64,000 nt of DNA, taken from assembly GCA_025175895.1 (NCBI GenBank), contig CM045998.1:12695153-12759152 (forward strand), read 5' to 3'. The notes below the pieces were generated by a model. That model did no database searches, was not told where the DNA came from, and saw only the letters and a program-made list of their open reading frames with translations. Positions within the stretch are counted from its first letter, which is position 1. Each line of letters begins with the position of its first letter. This document shows, in pieces, positions 44,980 through 55,188 of this stretch. The position numbers and the translations under genes were made by a program. This DNA is from Wurfbainia villosa. Lineage: Eukaryota > Streptophyta > Magnoliopsida > Zingiberales > Zingiberaceae.

Positions 44980-47212
44980 ATGGGGTTCGCCTCCAGGTCT
45001 TTCAGTTTCTGGCCGCTGATACTGCTGGTGGCGGCGGCGGCCGTGGCCCTCTCGCCGTCGGCGCAGCAGGAGCAGGACAGAATCAGCCGCCTGCCCGGCC
45101 AGCCTCCCGTTGACTTCGCTCAGTACTCCGGCTACGTCACCGTCAACGCCTCCGCCGGCCGCGCGCTCTTCTACTGGCTCGTCGAGGCGCCCGCCACCGC
45201 CCAACCCGCGCCGCTCGTCCTATGGCTCAACGGCGGCCCGGGGTGTTCCTCCGTCGCTTACGGCGCCTCCGAGGAGCTCGGCCCCTTCCGGATCGACTCC
45301 GACGGGAAGACCCTCTGCCTAAACCCCCACGCCTGGAACAGAGGTCGCTGCTTCTTTCCCCGCTCCAAGATTCGATGTTTATGCCTCTTCGAGGCGATTC
45401 CTCTTATAAAAAAAATCCTTCCTTTCTGCCTTCCATTGATCAGTTTTTGATGTTCGCAGTGGCGAATCTGCTATTCTTAGACTCGCCGGCGGGCGTCGGA
45501 TTTTCCTACTCGAATACCTCATCGGATCTCATCACCGCCGGGGATCACAGAACAGGTCACTTCTCCTCCCATTTTACCTTCTTTTTTTTTTCCGAAACAG
45601 TCTCTTTTCCTTCCAAAACCGAAACCAATGCCCCCATATCTTCTTCTCAATCAGCTGTGGATGCATACAATTTTCTCGTGAGTTGGTTCGAGAGGTTTCC
45701 TCAGTATAAGCACCGTGAATTCTACATCGCCGGAGAGAGCTATGCAGGTGAGCAGAACATTATGATCGAGCCTTTTTGTTCCAAACTGTCTTTACTGGCG
45801 ACCGCAATCGATCATTTCTTAAATTGTAGGGCATTATGTTCCTCAACTATCTCAGCTTGTTTACGAAAAGAACATCGGAATTCAGAATCCCACAATTAAC
45901 TTCAAGGGATTCATGGTGAGATCTGCGAGTGATCTGCTAACTTGTCCCCTTTCTTGTGGCTCATGATGCTCGAACTCTAAATGCAGGTGGGCAATGGAGT
46001 TACTGATGACTACCATGACTTTGTGGGAACCTTTGAGTACTGGTGGACTCACGGCCTGATCTCCGACTCGACTTATCGAACTCTAAGAATTCGCTGCGAC
46101 AATGAAGTTTCTGAACACCCTTCCAATTCATGTACACAAGCTCTTAATGCTGCCAGTGCTGAGATGGGAAACATTGATCCTTACAGCATCTACACTCTTC
46201 CTTGCAATGATACTAGATCTCTTCGCCGCAACTCAAGGGGTCATTATGTGAGCATTTTGAGCTGTACTTATCTATCTTCATCAATGGCCATATTTAGATA
46301 TTCCGAGTCCAATGCAACGAAACCTTTAGGATCTATCATCTATGCTATGCCGCATGTGTTATTCAAAACTGAACTAATGAGGTAGCTTGGCAAGCTATGC
46401 ATTCATGGTTTCTGAATCTCGTGACCGACTACCTACATTTGTTTTCCTTCACAGCCTTGGATGTCCAGAGCATACGATCCGTGCACCGAACGATACTCGA
46501 AGCTGTACTACAACCGTCCTGAGGTCCAAAAAGCACTTCATGCCAACACAACTGGAATAGCATACCTTTGGGACTCATGCAGGTGCCTCTTCAAATGATC
46601 TTAAGCTCCATGTTCATGAAAGTATGCTGATTGCCTTTTTGACCCATAACAGTGATACTGTAGGAGTAATCTGGGGAGATTCACCTAAATCCATGCTTCC
46701 TATTTACCAAGAACTCATTTCAGCTGGTCTAAGGGTATGGGTTTTCAGGTACACTTCGACTCTGATACCAAAAGAACAGCCATACATAATCTTCATGTTA
46801 TGGTCAAGAAAGACCATCTGGTGCAGTTTTGTATCTGATTTCAACTGAACAAAACCTTATCGCAGTGGCGATACCGATTCTGTAGTTCCCCTGACCGCGA
46901 CAAGATACTCCATTGATGCTCTCAAATTGAAGACTGTTAAGAATTGGTACCCCTGGTATGACAATGGAAAGGTTAGTCACGATAATCCTTTTGCTTATCC
47001 TACTGAATTCATGTTCAAGTAGAAGTTTCTTAGGAACAATTGAGTTTATTTTTGTGCCAATTTCTTAGGTTGGAGGATGGAGTCAAATCTACCAAGGCCT
47101 GACCTTTGTGACGGTAACAGGTGCAGGACATGAGGTTCCTCTTCATCGTCCCCGGCAAGCTCTCGTACTCTTCAAGCATTTTTTGAAAGATAAGCCAATG
47201 CCTGAAAGTTAG
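44980..47212 (+). CDS. Serine carboxypeptidase-like protein (carboxypeptidase II type)
   Basis: Nine exons join in frame: 44980-45343, 45460-45555, 45655-45747, 45830-45915, 45987-46247, 46455-46582, 46653-46748, 46866-46971, 47069-47212, giving 457 residues. All introns are GT-AG. It is a secreted or vacuolar alpha/beta-hydrolase of peptidase family S10; members remove C-terminal residues from peptides, and some plant relatives are acyltransferases. A signal peptide covers about 1-29. The oxyanion motif NGGPGCSS is at 84-91, LFLDSPAGVGFSYSN follows, the nucleophile is Ser182 in GESYAG, the acid lies in SGDTDSVVP (375-383) and the base is His431 in GAGHEVPLHRP. NRTL-like and cysteine positions fit the two-chain group. 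The GESYAG, WxxDS and GDTD contexts favour a true carboxypeptidase of clade II over the SCPL-IA acyltransferases. Exon 1 is very GC-rich, later exons are not. Confidence 0.93.
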
Positions 47213-47549
47213 CCCAAAGAGAGCGAGAGACAAAAAAAGTGAAATTGATTGGAAGCTGAAAAAGAAGAGCAAACGAGACTAAAAAATGGATCAGATTCTT
47301 AGTGGATGAGATTTTTTTTTCCCTCTTTCTTCTTCACCTGCATCATATACACATAATTGATTTGATATTTTTGTTCTTATTATCATTTTTTTTTCAAGGT
47401 TGTCTTGAATAAGGATGATTTATGTACTTAAAACCATGGAATAAATCGAAAAATGCTATTGAACATTAAACTTAGGCCGTGATTCAAGAATTATACCATG
47501 GATTATCTTTAAGCTCTGATAGCGATTTTCCAGTTTGGTGTTGTTTTTT

Positions 47550-48010
47550 TTTTTTTGGGTATCCGCGCTACGGCGAAGGAGTTCTTGGTTACGCCGGTGG
47601 CTTTCTCCTCCCCCTCCAGCAACCCAGACGTGCCCCAGAAGCGCCGTGCTTCAGGGGCAGAGCCAGCGCCGCCCTTCCAGCCTCCGCAAACCTCGAAATC
47701 CCGACATCGCCGACTCTAGCACCCGTTCACGTCCTTCGACATCGGAACCACTGCCGCCGCCTCTTCCTCCTTTTCTGCCTCTGTCTATGCCTCCTCCGGC
47801 GGCCCTCCTCGAGGAGCTCGGCACCAATAGCCGCCGCGCCAGATCCGGCCCTTTAATATGCTTGCCGAGCGGAACGGAAATCTCCATCTGCATCGGTGCT
47901 CGAGAGAAATGCTGGTTGGTCCGAAAGCTTGAGAATTTAGGGTTTAGGGTACTGGAGATTAGGAACCTCGCTTCCTATAGCATAATTGAGCGAGTGACAC
48001 CCAATAATCC
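47550..48010 (-). pseudogene. Possible retroposed gene fragment with A tail
   Basis: On the minus strand a leader with CCCTAAACCCTAAATTC (telo-box, 47937-47951 region) is followed by a GC-rich frame from 47893 to 47651 (MQMEISVPLGKHIKGPDLAR then Arg/Gly-rich) and, at 47541-47555, by a run of A. A leader typical of growth genes, a short coding piece and a terminal A run suggest a truncated, reverse-transcribed transcript. I do not recognise the protein and found no flanking duplication. The plus-strand frames here are not more convincing. Confidence 0.3.
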
Positions 48011-48029
48011 CATTTCTTTGGGTCCCTGC

Positions 48030-50200
48030 TAACCCTATATTTCATTCTATTTCACTTTTATAGTTTTCTATCCGACTATTTCACTTTTGTTTTATAATTG
48101 TTTACATAATAATTTATTCTTCTTGATCGATAAAATAAATTTTCTAACTCCATCACCTATAGCTGATTTGATTGTGCTCAAAGTGCAACAAGTAAACCTC
48201 GATAGGCATATGAATCCATGACTAACAATTTTAGACGAAGAATCCAATTTATTGATTTCTTATTGATGGGGATTAGGGCTTCTCTTCCAGCACGTTCGGA
48301 CTTTTTTTTTAGTCAGCTAAGCAACGAGCAGAGTCGGTCCTGGCACAGGGTAAATGGGACGCTCGTCCAGGGCCTTAAAAATATTCTCTAAAATATCATA
48401 GATAAAAAGATCTAAAATTTATCAAAAAAAAAAATTTCTTTATAAGAGGACTAATTTATATTGATTTACCCAGAGCTTCTGTATACTCAGGGCCGGCTCT
48501 GGCAATGAGGACTGTATTCGCAAAGAAAATCGGGGTGGATCGATTTTATTTTAAAATGTAGAAGAAGAAGAATAAATAAAGAAAATTTTAGGAAAGAAGA
48601 GTGTTCTTCATTCATGTATCAAAATAGAGAAAAAATCATCCTATTTTTTTTTTATCTCATCTAATATCCATGTCCTTTGTCGTGTTGTCAAAGGACAACC
48701 GCTATAGAAAATCTTCTATATTCAGTCATTATTCTTCGGTATTTGGGAGCCCAACTAGCATTTTGAGAACTGATAGTATTTAGAAAAATCCATAGAACTC
48801 GAAAGAATTGATAGCCCTCGGGAAGACTAATAGAATTCAAGCAAATCAACAAGGCCAAAAAAAAAAAACTAATAGAATTCGGAAGAATTAACAATATAAC
48901 TCGAAAGAATCGATAGGAATATCAAGAGAGTTAATAGTGCTCGAGAAGACTAATAGAATTCGAAAGAATAAGCAAAATTCCTTCCGTTGACTTAAAATTC
49001 ACCCATTATGGCTGCCTAAACACTCTGCAATACAAGCTCGAACTACGGACAACTCTAAATAAATAAAAATACTGTCTTACTACGAACAAGAAGTATCTTT
49101 GAAGTCGAGTTAAACCACCATTACCACGATGTGGATGTAGATGAAAGAACTAAACACAACGTCAGTCGGTTTGCTTTTGCTCTTCGCATATCTACGCAAA
49201 ACAGGAAATCTAAACTCTCAAAGGTCTAGCCCAAACAAAAACAATAAGAAACAACAAGAACAGTGAGCATGAACCAGTGCTGAAGTAATTAATACCCCAG
49301 TAACCCTCAGACGACCACCTTCACTCGCGATGTCCTTTCCATTGCATGGATCTTGTGCCCCACTCGAGATCAAATACAGTGCCTGGAACAATCCTTAGCT
49401 ACTTACTTCTCCATAATAAATTATTATCTCCTTCGATTTGACTCCACACGCGAGGAATAGAATAGAATAGAATAGAATTATTCAGACATCAGCATCATCT
49501 GATTCACCTTTACCTGCATTCTCCCCTTCAGCAACACTTAATCATTGATAAAGTCACTTTCAGCAAAACCTGGATTTGGCGGATTACGAGACCTCCATAC
49601 TGTTCATTATTCCTTCGTAGAAGAGCAACTGTTGCATGTTTAATTTTTTTTTTTTTAAATCGATTATTCTCGGAGAGTTGGACGATTGCTTGGAGCCTCG
49701 AAACTCTTTTGTGTTTGAATTATTGTCAAGTTGTGCTGCATGAATCCAAACTCTCCCTCTCTCTCTCTGGCGTCAATGTCCCGTGGGATTCCTCAACGCG
49801 TGTGAGATCTGATCTCCCCAGGCGATATATATATATTTTTTTGACGTCTTAATTTCTCTGCGCGTTGCTCGCTGACACATGGAAAGTGGTGGCGGCCATC
49901 GCCACAAGTGACGCCGCTTTCGATCGCTGTTGACGAACAGCGCTTTAGAAATCGACTTGCGCCGATCGAGATGTGGATCCATAGCGTTTAGAGTCACGGG
50001 GCTCTTCCAAGTGCGCGAATTGGAGAGACAACGCGCTTGCTTCTGCGCCTCAACTTGTAGGAAATATGAACCCATCAAATCAGGCAAAGCTCCAAGATTA
50101 ATCTGTTTATTTGTTGGGGAAAAAAAATAAATTCTTTTAAGAAAAATAAGTTTTTTTTTTCTTCTTCTTCTTTCTTTCTTTGTTTGTTTAATTAGATGCG
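48030..50200. other. Intergenic region with no recognised gene
   Basis: Apart from the hAT miniature element at 48329-48501 there are GAATTCGRAAGAAT-type degenerate repeats at 48770-48980, a short GAATA run near 49455 and CT runs near 49760. The 143-codon frame at 50204-49773 (minus) is low-complexity at its start and matches nothing I know. Confidence 0.5.
48329..48501. mobile_element. Miniature hAT-type element (CAGAGYCGGYCCTG ends)
   Basis: The 173-bp segment starts CAGAGTCGGTCCTGGC and ends CAGGGCCGGCTCTG; the ends are inverted with two changes. The flanks GCAACGAG (48321-48328) and GCAATGAG (48502-48509) form an 8-bp target duplication with one mismatch. It belongs with 14347-14482. Confidence 0.8.
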
Positions 50201-50469
50201 GCACGAAAATCCTTTTAATTACAAAATTTGGTTAAGTCGGAAGAGAAAATAGAGTTGGCTACTTGAGTTGCTTGCGCAAGGCAAGTCAAAGTCTTTGCCT
50301 TGTCCCACTTTACTTGTTCGATCGGCGTGAAATTGGATAACTAGATTTGCTCAGATTGAATGACTCGCATGGTTTATTCAGCCACCTGAATTGATAGGTT
50401 GAGTGTCCATTTCTTATGCTTCCCTATGACTAGGAATGCACTGTACATTTTTAACACGCATGACTCTTC

Positions 50470-51170
50470 GGCATTATTTGGTGACCATCGAATTCCAATT
50501 GCGATTCGATCGGAATTCGATTCCAATTCAACTAGAGTTGGAGTCCAGCATGCATGACCGTGATCGAATTTCGACCGTGATCTAATCAAAATTTAGTCAT
50601 GATTTGATCGAAATCGGAGTTTGACCGGATGGATTGCAGTCGAAATTCGATCAAATTGTGGCTGCCAACACCGCAATCACAATCACATCAAATTCCGACT
50701 GTGAACCAATCCAATCGCAACTGTATGCATCAGGGTCAATAGCTTGCGGCCATGATCGAATCGAATTTCGATCGCGATCCGACAGAAGGGGATGGCAATG
50801 GCGACTCCGATGGATTCGGGGGTTGAGATATAATGTCCATCGCTCCTATGATGTACATATTATCTTACATAATTCGTCCGTGAACATCTTTATTATCCAT
50901 CGTCTAATCATTTACGTATTATAGTTCAATCTTTGAACCATATATATATATTCATCGAGAGTGTTATAGTCCATCTTGAATTCATCGAGATCATCGACAC
51001 TGTCCTCGTTGCCGACAGCAGGCCTGCGGTCGTGGGCAAACCGCTACAATGTGCAATCGTGTCAGAATTTGATCGATTGCGATTGTGATCCGATTAGACT
51101 TCGACTCTAATTGGACCGTGTGCAATCGTACTCCGATTGGAATTTAGGCGCTCAATGATAATCCCGAGCG
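50470..51170. repeat. GATCGAATTTCGATC-type dispersed repeat, copy 2
   Basis: Palindromic words such as TCGATCGGAATTCGATT, GATCGAATTTCGACCGTGAT and CGAATTTCGATCGCGATCCG recur irregularly over 700 bases, akin to 44455-44800. No gene is visible. Confidence 0.5.
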
Positions 51171-51257
51171 AAGAGATTGAAATCGAACGGAATTATTGTA
51201 CATTCTTAGTTATTACAATTGTTTGAGCGTTTATATATAGACGTACAGATATCCATC

Positions 51258-51345
<88 letters not shown>
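51258..51345. repeat. (TA)n microsatellite
   Basis: An almost uninterrupted TA run of about 85 bases with one GTA break near 51300. Confidence 0.95.
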
Positions 51346-51349
<4 letters not shown>

Positions 51350-51390
51350 CATTATTTATTATATATTTTTTTTATTATGTTTTTTATTAA

Positions 51391-51632
51391 TTAAATTATT
51401 TAATATAAAAAATACAGACTCATCACATCAACGATCTCTCTCTCGATTGCTCTTACCGATGGAAGTAGACTACTTAACATGATTGCGATGTGTTGTATTT
51501 ATTGGTTTAATTACATTAAATTATTTAATATAAAAAATACAGACTCATCACATCAACGATCTCTCTCTCGACTGCTCTTACCGATGGAAGTAGACTACTT
51601 AACATGATTGCGATGTGTTGTATTTATTGGTT
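51391..51632. repeat. Recent 124-bp tandem duplication
   Basis: TTAAATTATTTAATATAAAA starts at 51391 and at 51515. The copies run through CATCAACGATCTCTCTCTCG, CTTACCGATGGAAGTAGACT and GATTGCGATGTGTTGTATTT with a single visible base change (GATTGCTC against GACTGCTC). Confidence 0.9.
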
Positions 51633-52394
51633 CCACGTAATTACGAGGGAGATGAGATGGTGGGAGAAGGGTAAGGAATATAGTACCGATCGAGTGCCGC
51701 CCATGGAATTGAAGATTCACGGATTTCCACTCAATGCATGCAGTAGCTTCCTGCCAAAAGTCATTTTATAGACTAATTGTACACATGCGCGACGGCTATT
51801 TTTCAACGAAGTAATTATTCATTAATTCATTTACAAGGAATACATAGACGCTTCATGATGGTAGTAAATGCATGTGTGCATCTCTAATATGTCTGTTGGT
51901 AGAATCGTCTGAAACTCGACTACTCATGCCGCCGCATGTTTATTTTTTTAATTTGATAAAATCATCATATCACTCATGTTGGATTTAATCTCGTTAGATA
52001 GATAGATTTACCGTATTAATTAATAATACACATCGTTATCATTAAAAATTAAATTTTATGAAGTGATTTTTATTTATTGTTAATTGTGAATTGTGAATTT
52101 AAATTATTACATATAGATTATATATGTAAAATTCATAAATCTGGGTCGTTAATCTTGGTGAATTATTAATGAGTTACAGGCTCAATAAACAGAGGATTAT
52201 GGATATTATATTGACATCTAAGAGCGGCTTCTCTACTTCTTTTTTTTTATTCAGACGAGTGAATTATCACTAAAAAAAAATAAAAATCGTCCTATTAGCA
52301 GTCTCTCCGGTTGCCTCTCCGGCTTAGATGATTCCATTGCATTTTGCAAGAATCTCATCTACAATGTCATAGAACGAGAATAATAATTTGAATC

Positions 52395-52612
52395 CCTACG
52401 GAAATAGCATAGTGATTAAGGATGCGATTTATATAGAAATAATACGATCAATTTCGGGCGATGCTTAAAACTCTTTTGAATCATGACTCATATAATTTGA
52501 TCACCATGTCAAAGTTCATAAGGCCCGTCATAATTTATCGCCCTCACAATGATCGTGAGACAGATCGATAGAGATCGCTAAATTGACGGTTCAAATCTTT
52601 TATAGAAAAATA
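52395..52612 (+). mobile_element. SINE-like dispersed repeat, copy C
   Basis: Starts GCATAGTGATTAAGGATGCG, and ends GATCGCTAAATTGACGGTTC followed by AAATCTTTTATAG, matching the ends of 6094-6335 and 15536-15775. The middle has diverged. Confidence 0.4.
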
Positions 52613-52791
52613 ATAATTTTGAATTCAAATCATATTTCAATTTGTCATTGTTTCAATATCGATTTGCATTTAGTTGTAGTTTCGATTGGATGAGCGTTAG
52701 TGTTGCTTTCGATCCATTCTTAAACTGAATATGATGTAAGCGCTCAGGTTCACTGAGAACTCGTAGGAAGAAGGTTTCATTGAGTTTCTTC

Positions 52792-53423
52792 GATAATTTA
52801 TCAAAGAGCACATTTTAAATTTGAAATTACTCAAATATAATTTTCATATTTATCAAAAAACACATCTCATTTCTTTTTTATTCCTCCCACTAAACATGGG
52901 TATCAAATTGGCCGAAAAAAATAATACTGAAAATTTAAATCTCAAGTTCACTGTATTCCCGAGAATATAATTTTCAGCACTATCTTTTTTTTGACCAGTA
53001 TATATTGTACGTAGTATTGAAAATTTAAATTTCAACATCACTGTATTCCTGAGAATATAATTTTTAGCATTATCTTTTTTATAGAACAACTTGATATTGT
53101 ATGTGGTGCTGAAAATTTAAATCTCAAGACCGCTGTGTTCTTGGAAATTTAAATCTCATGACCACTGTATTCTTGATAATATAATTTTCAATACCACTTT
53201 TTTTTCTAGACGATATTGATATTGTACATGGTGTTGAGAATTCAATTAACAAGACTATTATATTTTTAAGAATATAATTTTCAGCACCATTTTTTTTTCA
53301 GCCAGCTTGATATCCACATTTAACGGGAGGGATAAAAAAAATGAGATGTATTCTTTGATAAATATAAAATCATGAGACTATATTTAGACAATCCTAAATT
53401 TGAAGTGGATCTGATAAATTATC
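52792..53423. mobile_element. Element with terminal inverted repeats of about 130 bp and internal tandem repeats
   Basis: The left arm (GATAATTTATCA, TTTAAATTTGAAATTACTC, TTATCAAAAAACACATCTCA, GGTATCAAATTGGC) pairs with the right arm read in reverse (GATAATTTATCAG, ACTTCAAATTTAGGATTG, TTATCAAAGAATACATCTCA, GATATCAAGCTGGC). Between them GAAAATTTAAATCTCAAG and ATAATTTTCAGCAC blocks repeat with a 90 to 125 base period (52929, 53019, 53111). The layout fits a non-autonomous Mutator-like or foldback element; I could not fix a target duplication. Confidence 0.7.
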
Positions 53424-54031
53424 AGAATTTATTTGAATTGGAATGAATTCAATCTTCGATATATTACAAAAGGTGAAAGCATTCAGTCCTCCTATAAATT
53501 GAAAAGTATCAGTACAGACAGTTTTAATTTTTTTAATTTTTTTTTTATAAATTCGTAAATGAGAGGATCCTTTGTCTTTTTTGAAAAAAAAATGAATTTT
53601 AAAAAATTCGATTCTTATCCTATATTATAAATTTATCATTCGAATATAAATTTCGCTGCGCAAATTCAATCTCCAATGGCACTGATACGAAAGGGATTTG
53701 CAGAAAGCTTGTCGATCGTGCGAGCTCATTTTTCAGCGGTTGATCAATTATGCGAAGAGATAATTCAATCGAAAGCTTCGAGATTATACTGAATACTGCT
53801 GGAATGACTCAGATCTGACGACTGAACGAAAAGGATGTTCGCTGTTCATGAGCAGGCCTGCAGCAGGCGCCTCGTCTCCGTGAAACTACATGCCACGGCC
53901 GTTCTCTGTTCGGGCCTGCTTGCACAAGCACAAAAGAGGAAGAGGGTGGCCGCTGCTGCCGTGAGCGTGATGGCACCCTCACGTACGCAGCTCACTAGCT
54001 CTGTCGCGCGTCGTCTTGTCCCTGCGCTTCC

Positions 54032-54039
54032 TATAAAAG
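54032..54039 (+). promoter_or_regulatory. TATA box of the trihelix gene
   Basis: TATAAAAG stands 181 bases before the start codon at 54220 in an otherwise GC-richer promoter, implying a leader of about 150 bases rich in C. Confidence 0.6.
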
Positions 54040-54219
54040 CAGTGGGAAACCACCACCACCCCTTTCCGCGTTGACAGATAGTCCCCGACCCCATCCGCCA
54101 TCCGCTCCTTCCCCATATCTTCAATTAATACTATTCAATTCGCACCTTGATCAATTCTCTCCCCCCCCATCTCTACCCCCCTGCTGCTCCTACTTCGACT
54201 CGCTTCCCTTGATTATTCC

Positions 54220-55188
54220 ATGGAGCCTCACCACCGCCACCTCCACCGCCACCGCCTTAACCCTTACCAACCGATGAACCCCGGCCTAGTGGTGGCGGCG
54301 GCGGCGGTGGCGGCGCAAGACCCAGATGGAGGTGGCGCTGACCAGCGGCTCCCGCAGTGGAGCCACGAGGAGACGCGGGAGTTGCTCTCCATCCGAGCTC
54401 AGCTCGACAAGAGCTTCTCGGAGACGAAGCGCAACAAGCCGCTTTGGGAGGCCACCTCCTCCTTGCTCCTCCTCAAGGGCTTCTCCCGCACCCCCGACCA
54501 GTGCAAGTCCAAGTGGAAGAATCTCGTCACCCGCTTCAAGGTCTTCAGTCTTTTACATTTAATTAATTGCCTCAGTTAGTTGATCCTTTGTTAGTTAGTT
54601 AGTTGATGTTTATGCGTTGAGTAATTTGGTGCAAGTGAGTAGCAGGGGAGCGAGTCGTTGCCGGAAGGCGAGAAGCAACACTTGCCTTTCTACGAGGAGA
54701 TGAGGAGAATATTCTGCGACCGGGTGGCGGCGGCGTCGGAGGCGGAGAAGGGGAAGCAAGCGGTACTTCAAGTGAAGGAGTTAGCGTTGGAGGAGTTGGA
54801 GGGGGAGGAGGAGGTGGAGGAGGAGGAGGAGGAGGAGGAGAGCGGGAAAGCGGGGAGGAAGAAGAAGCGTAAGCTTAGTCACCAAGTGGCGGCGGAGAGG
54901 TCCAAGCCTACGGCGGCGATCAATGTGGCGGTGCGGGAGTTCATGCGGCGGCAGATGGAGATGGAGGCGCGGTGGCTGGAGGCGACGGAGTCGCGGGAGG
55001 CGGCGCGGCGTGCGGAGGAGGAGGAGTGGCGGCGGCTTATGGAAGGGCTGCGGGCCGAGAGGGCGGAGATGGACCGGCGGTGGTGGGCGAAGGAGGAGGA
55101 GCGCCGGACGAGGGAGGAGGCGCGCGCCGAGCGCCGCCACCAGCTCCTGGTGGCCCTCCTCGACAAGCTCATCTCTCAGAAAGATTAA
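54220..55188 (+). CDS. Trihelix transcription factor, GT-3 type
   Basis: Two exons, 54220-54540 and 54646-55188, join in phase 0 across a 105-base GT-AG intron to give 287 residues, near the length of Arabidopsis GT-3b. Trihelix proteins bind GT elements in promoters in the nucleus. The single DNA-binding domain covers about 44-107: the three helix-forming tryptophans are W47 (PQWSHEETRELL), W76 (NKPLWEATSSLL) and W99 (CKSKWKNLVTRFK), followed after the splice by a PFYEEMRRIF helix. An acidic Glu run (about 155-166) is followed by KKKRKLSH, a likely nuclear signal. The C-terminus from about 195 is a long Arg/Glu coiled coil ending LLDKLISQKD, as in the GT-3 clade. The start is the first in-frame Met after the TATA box. 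The gene is strongly GC-rich in contrast with its AT-rich surroundings. Confidence 0.92.

Noticed and set aside
49773..50204. 143-codon minus-strand frame
   Set aside because: It begins in a Lys/Arg-rich low-complexity stretch, has no known motif and no gene-like context.
51219..51482. 87-codon frame rich in Tyr-Ile
   Set aside because: It is the (TA)n microsatellite read as protein.
53835..54124. 79- and 92-codon frames upstream of the trihelix gene
   Set aside because: They lie over the promoter and TATA box and have no family features.
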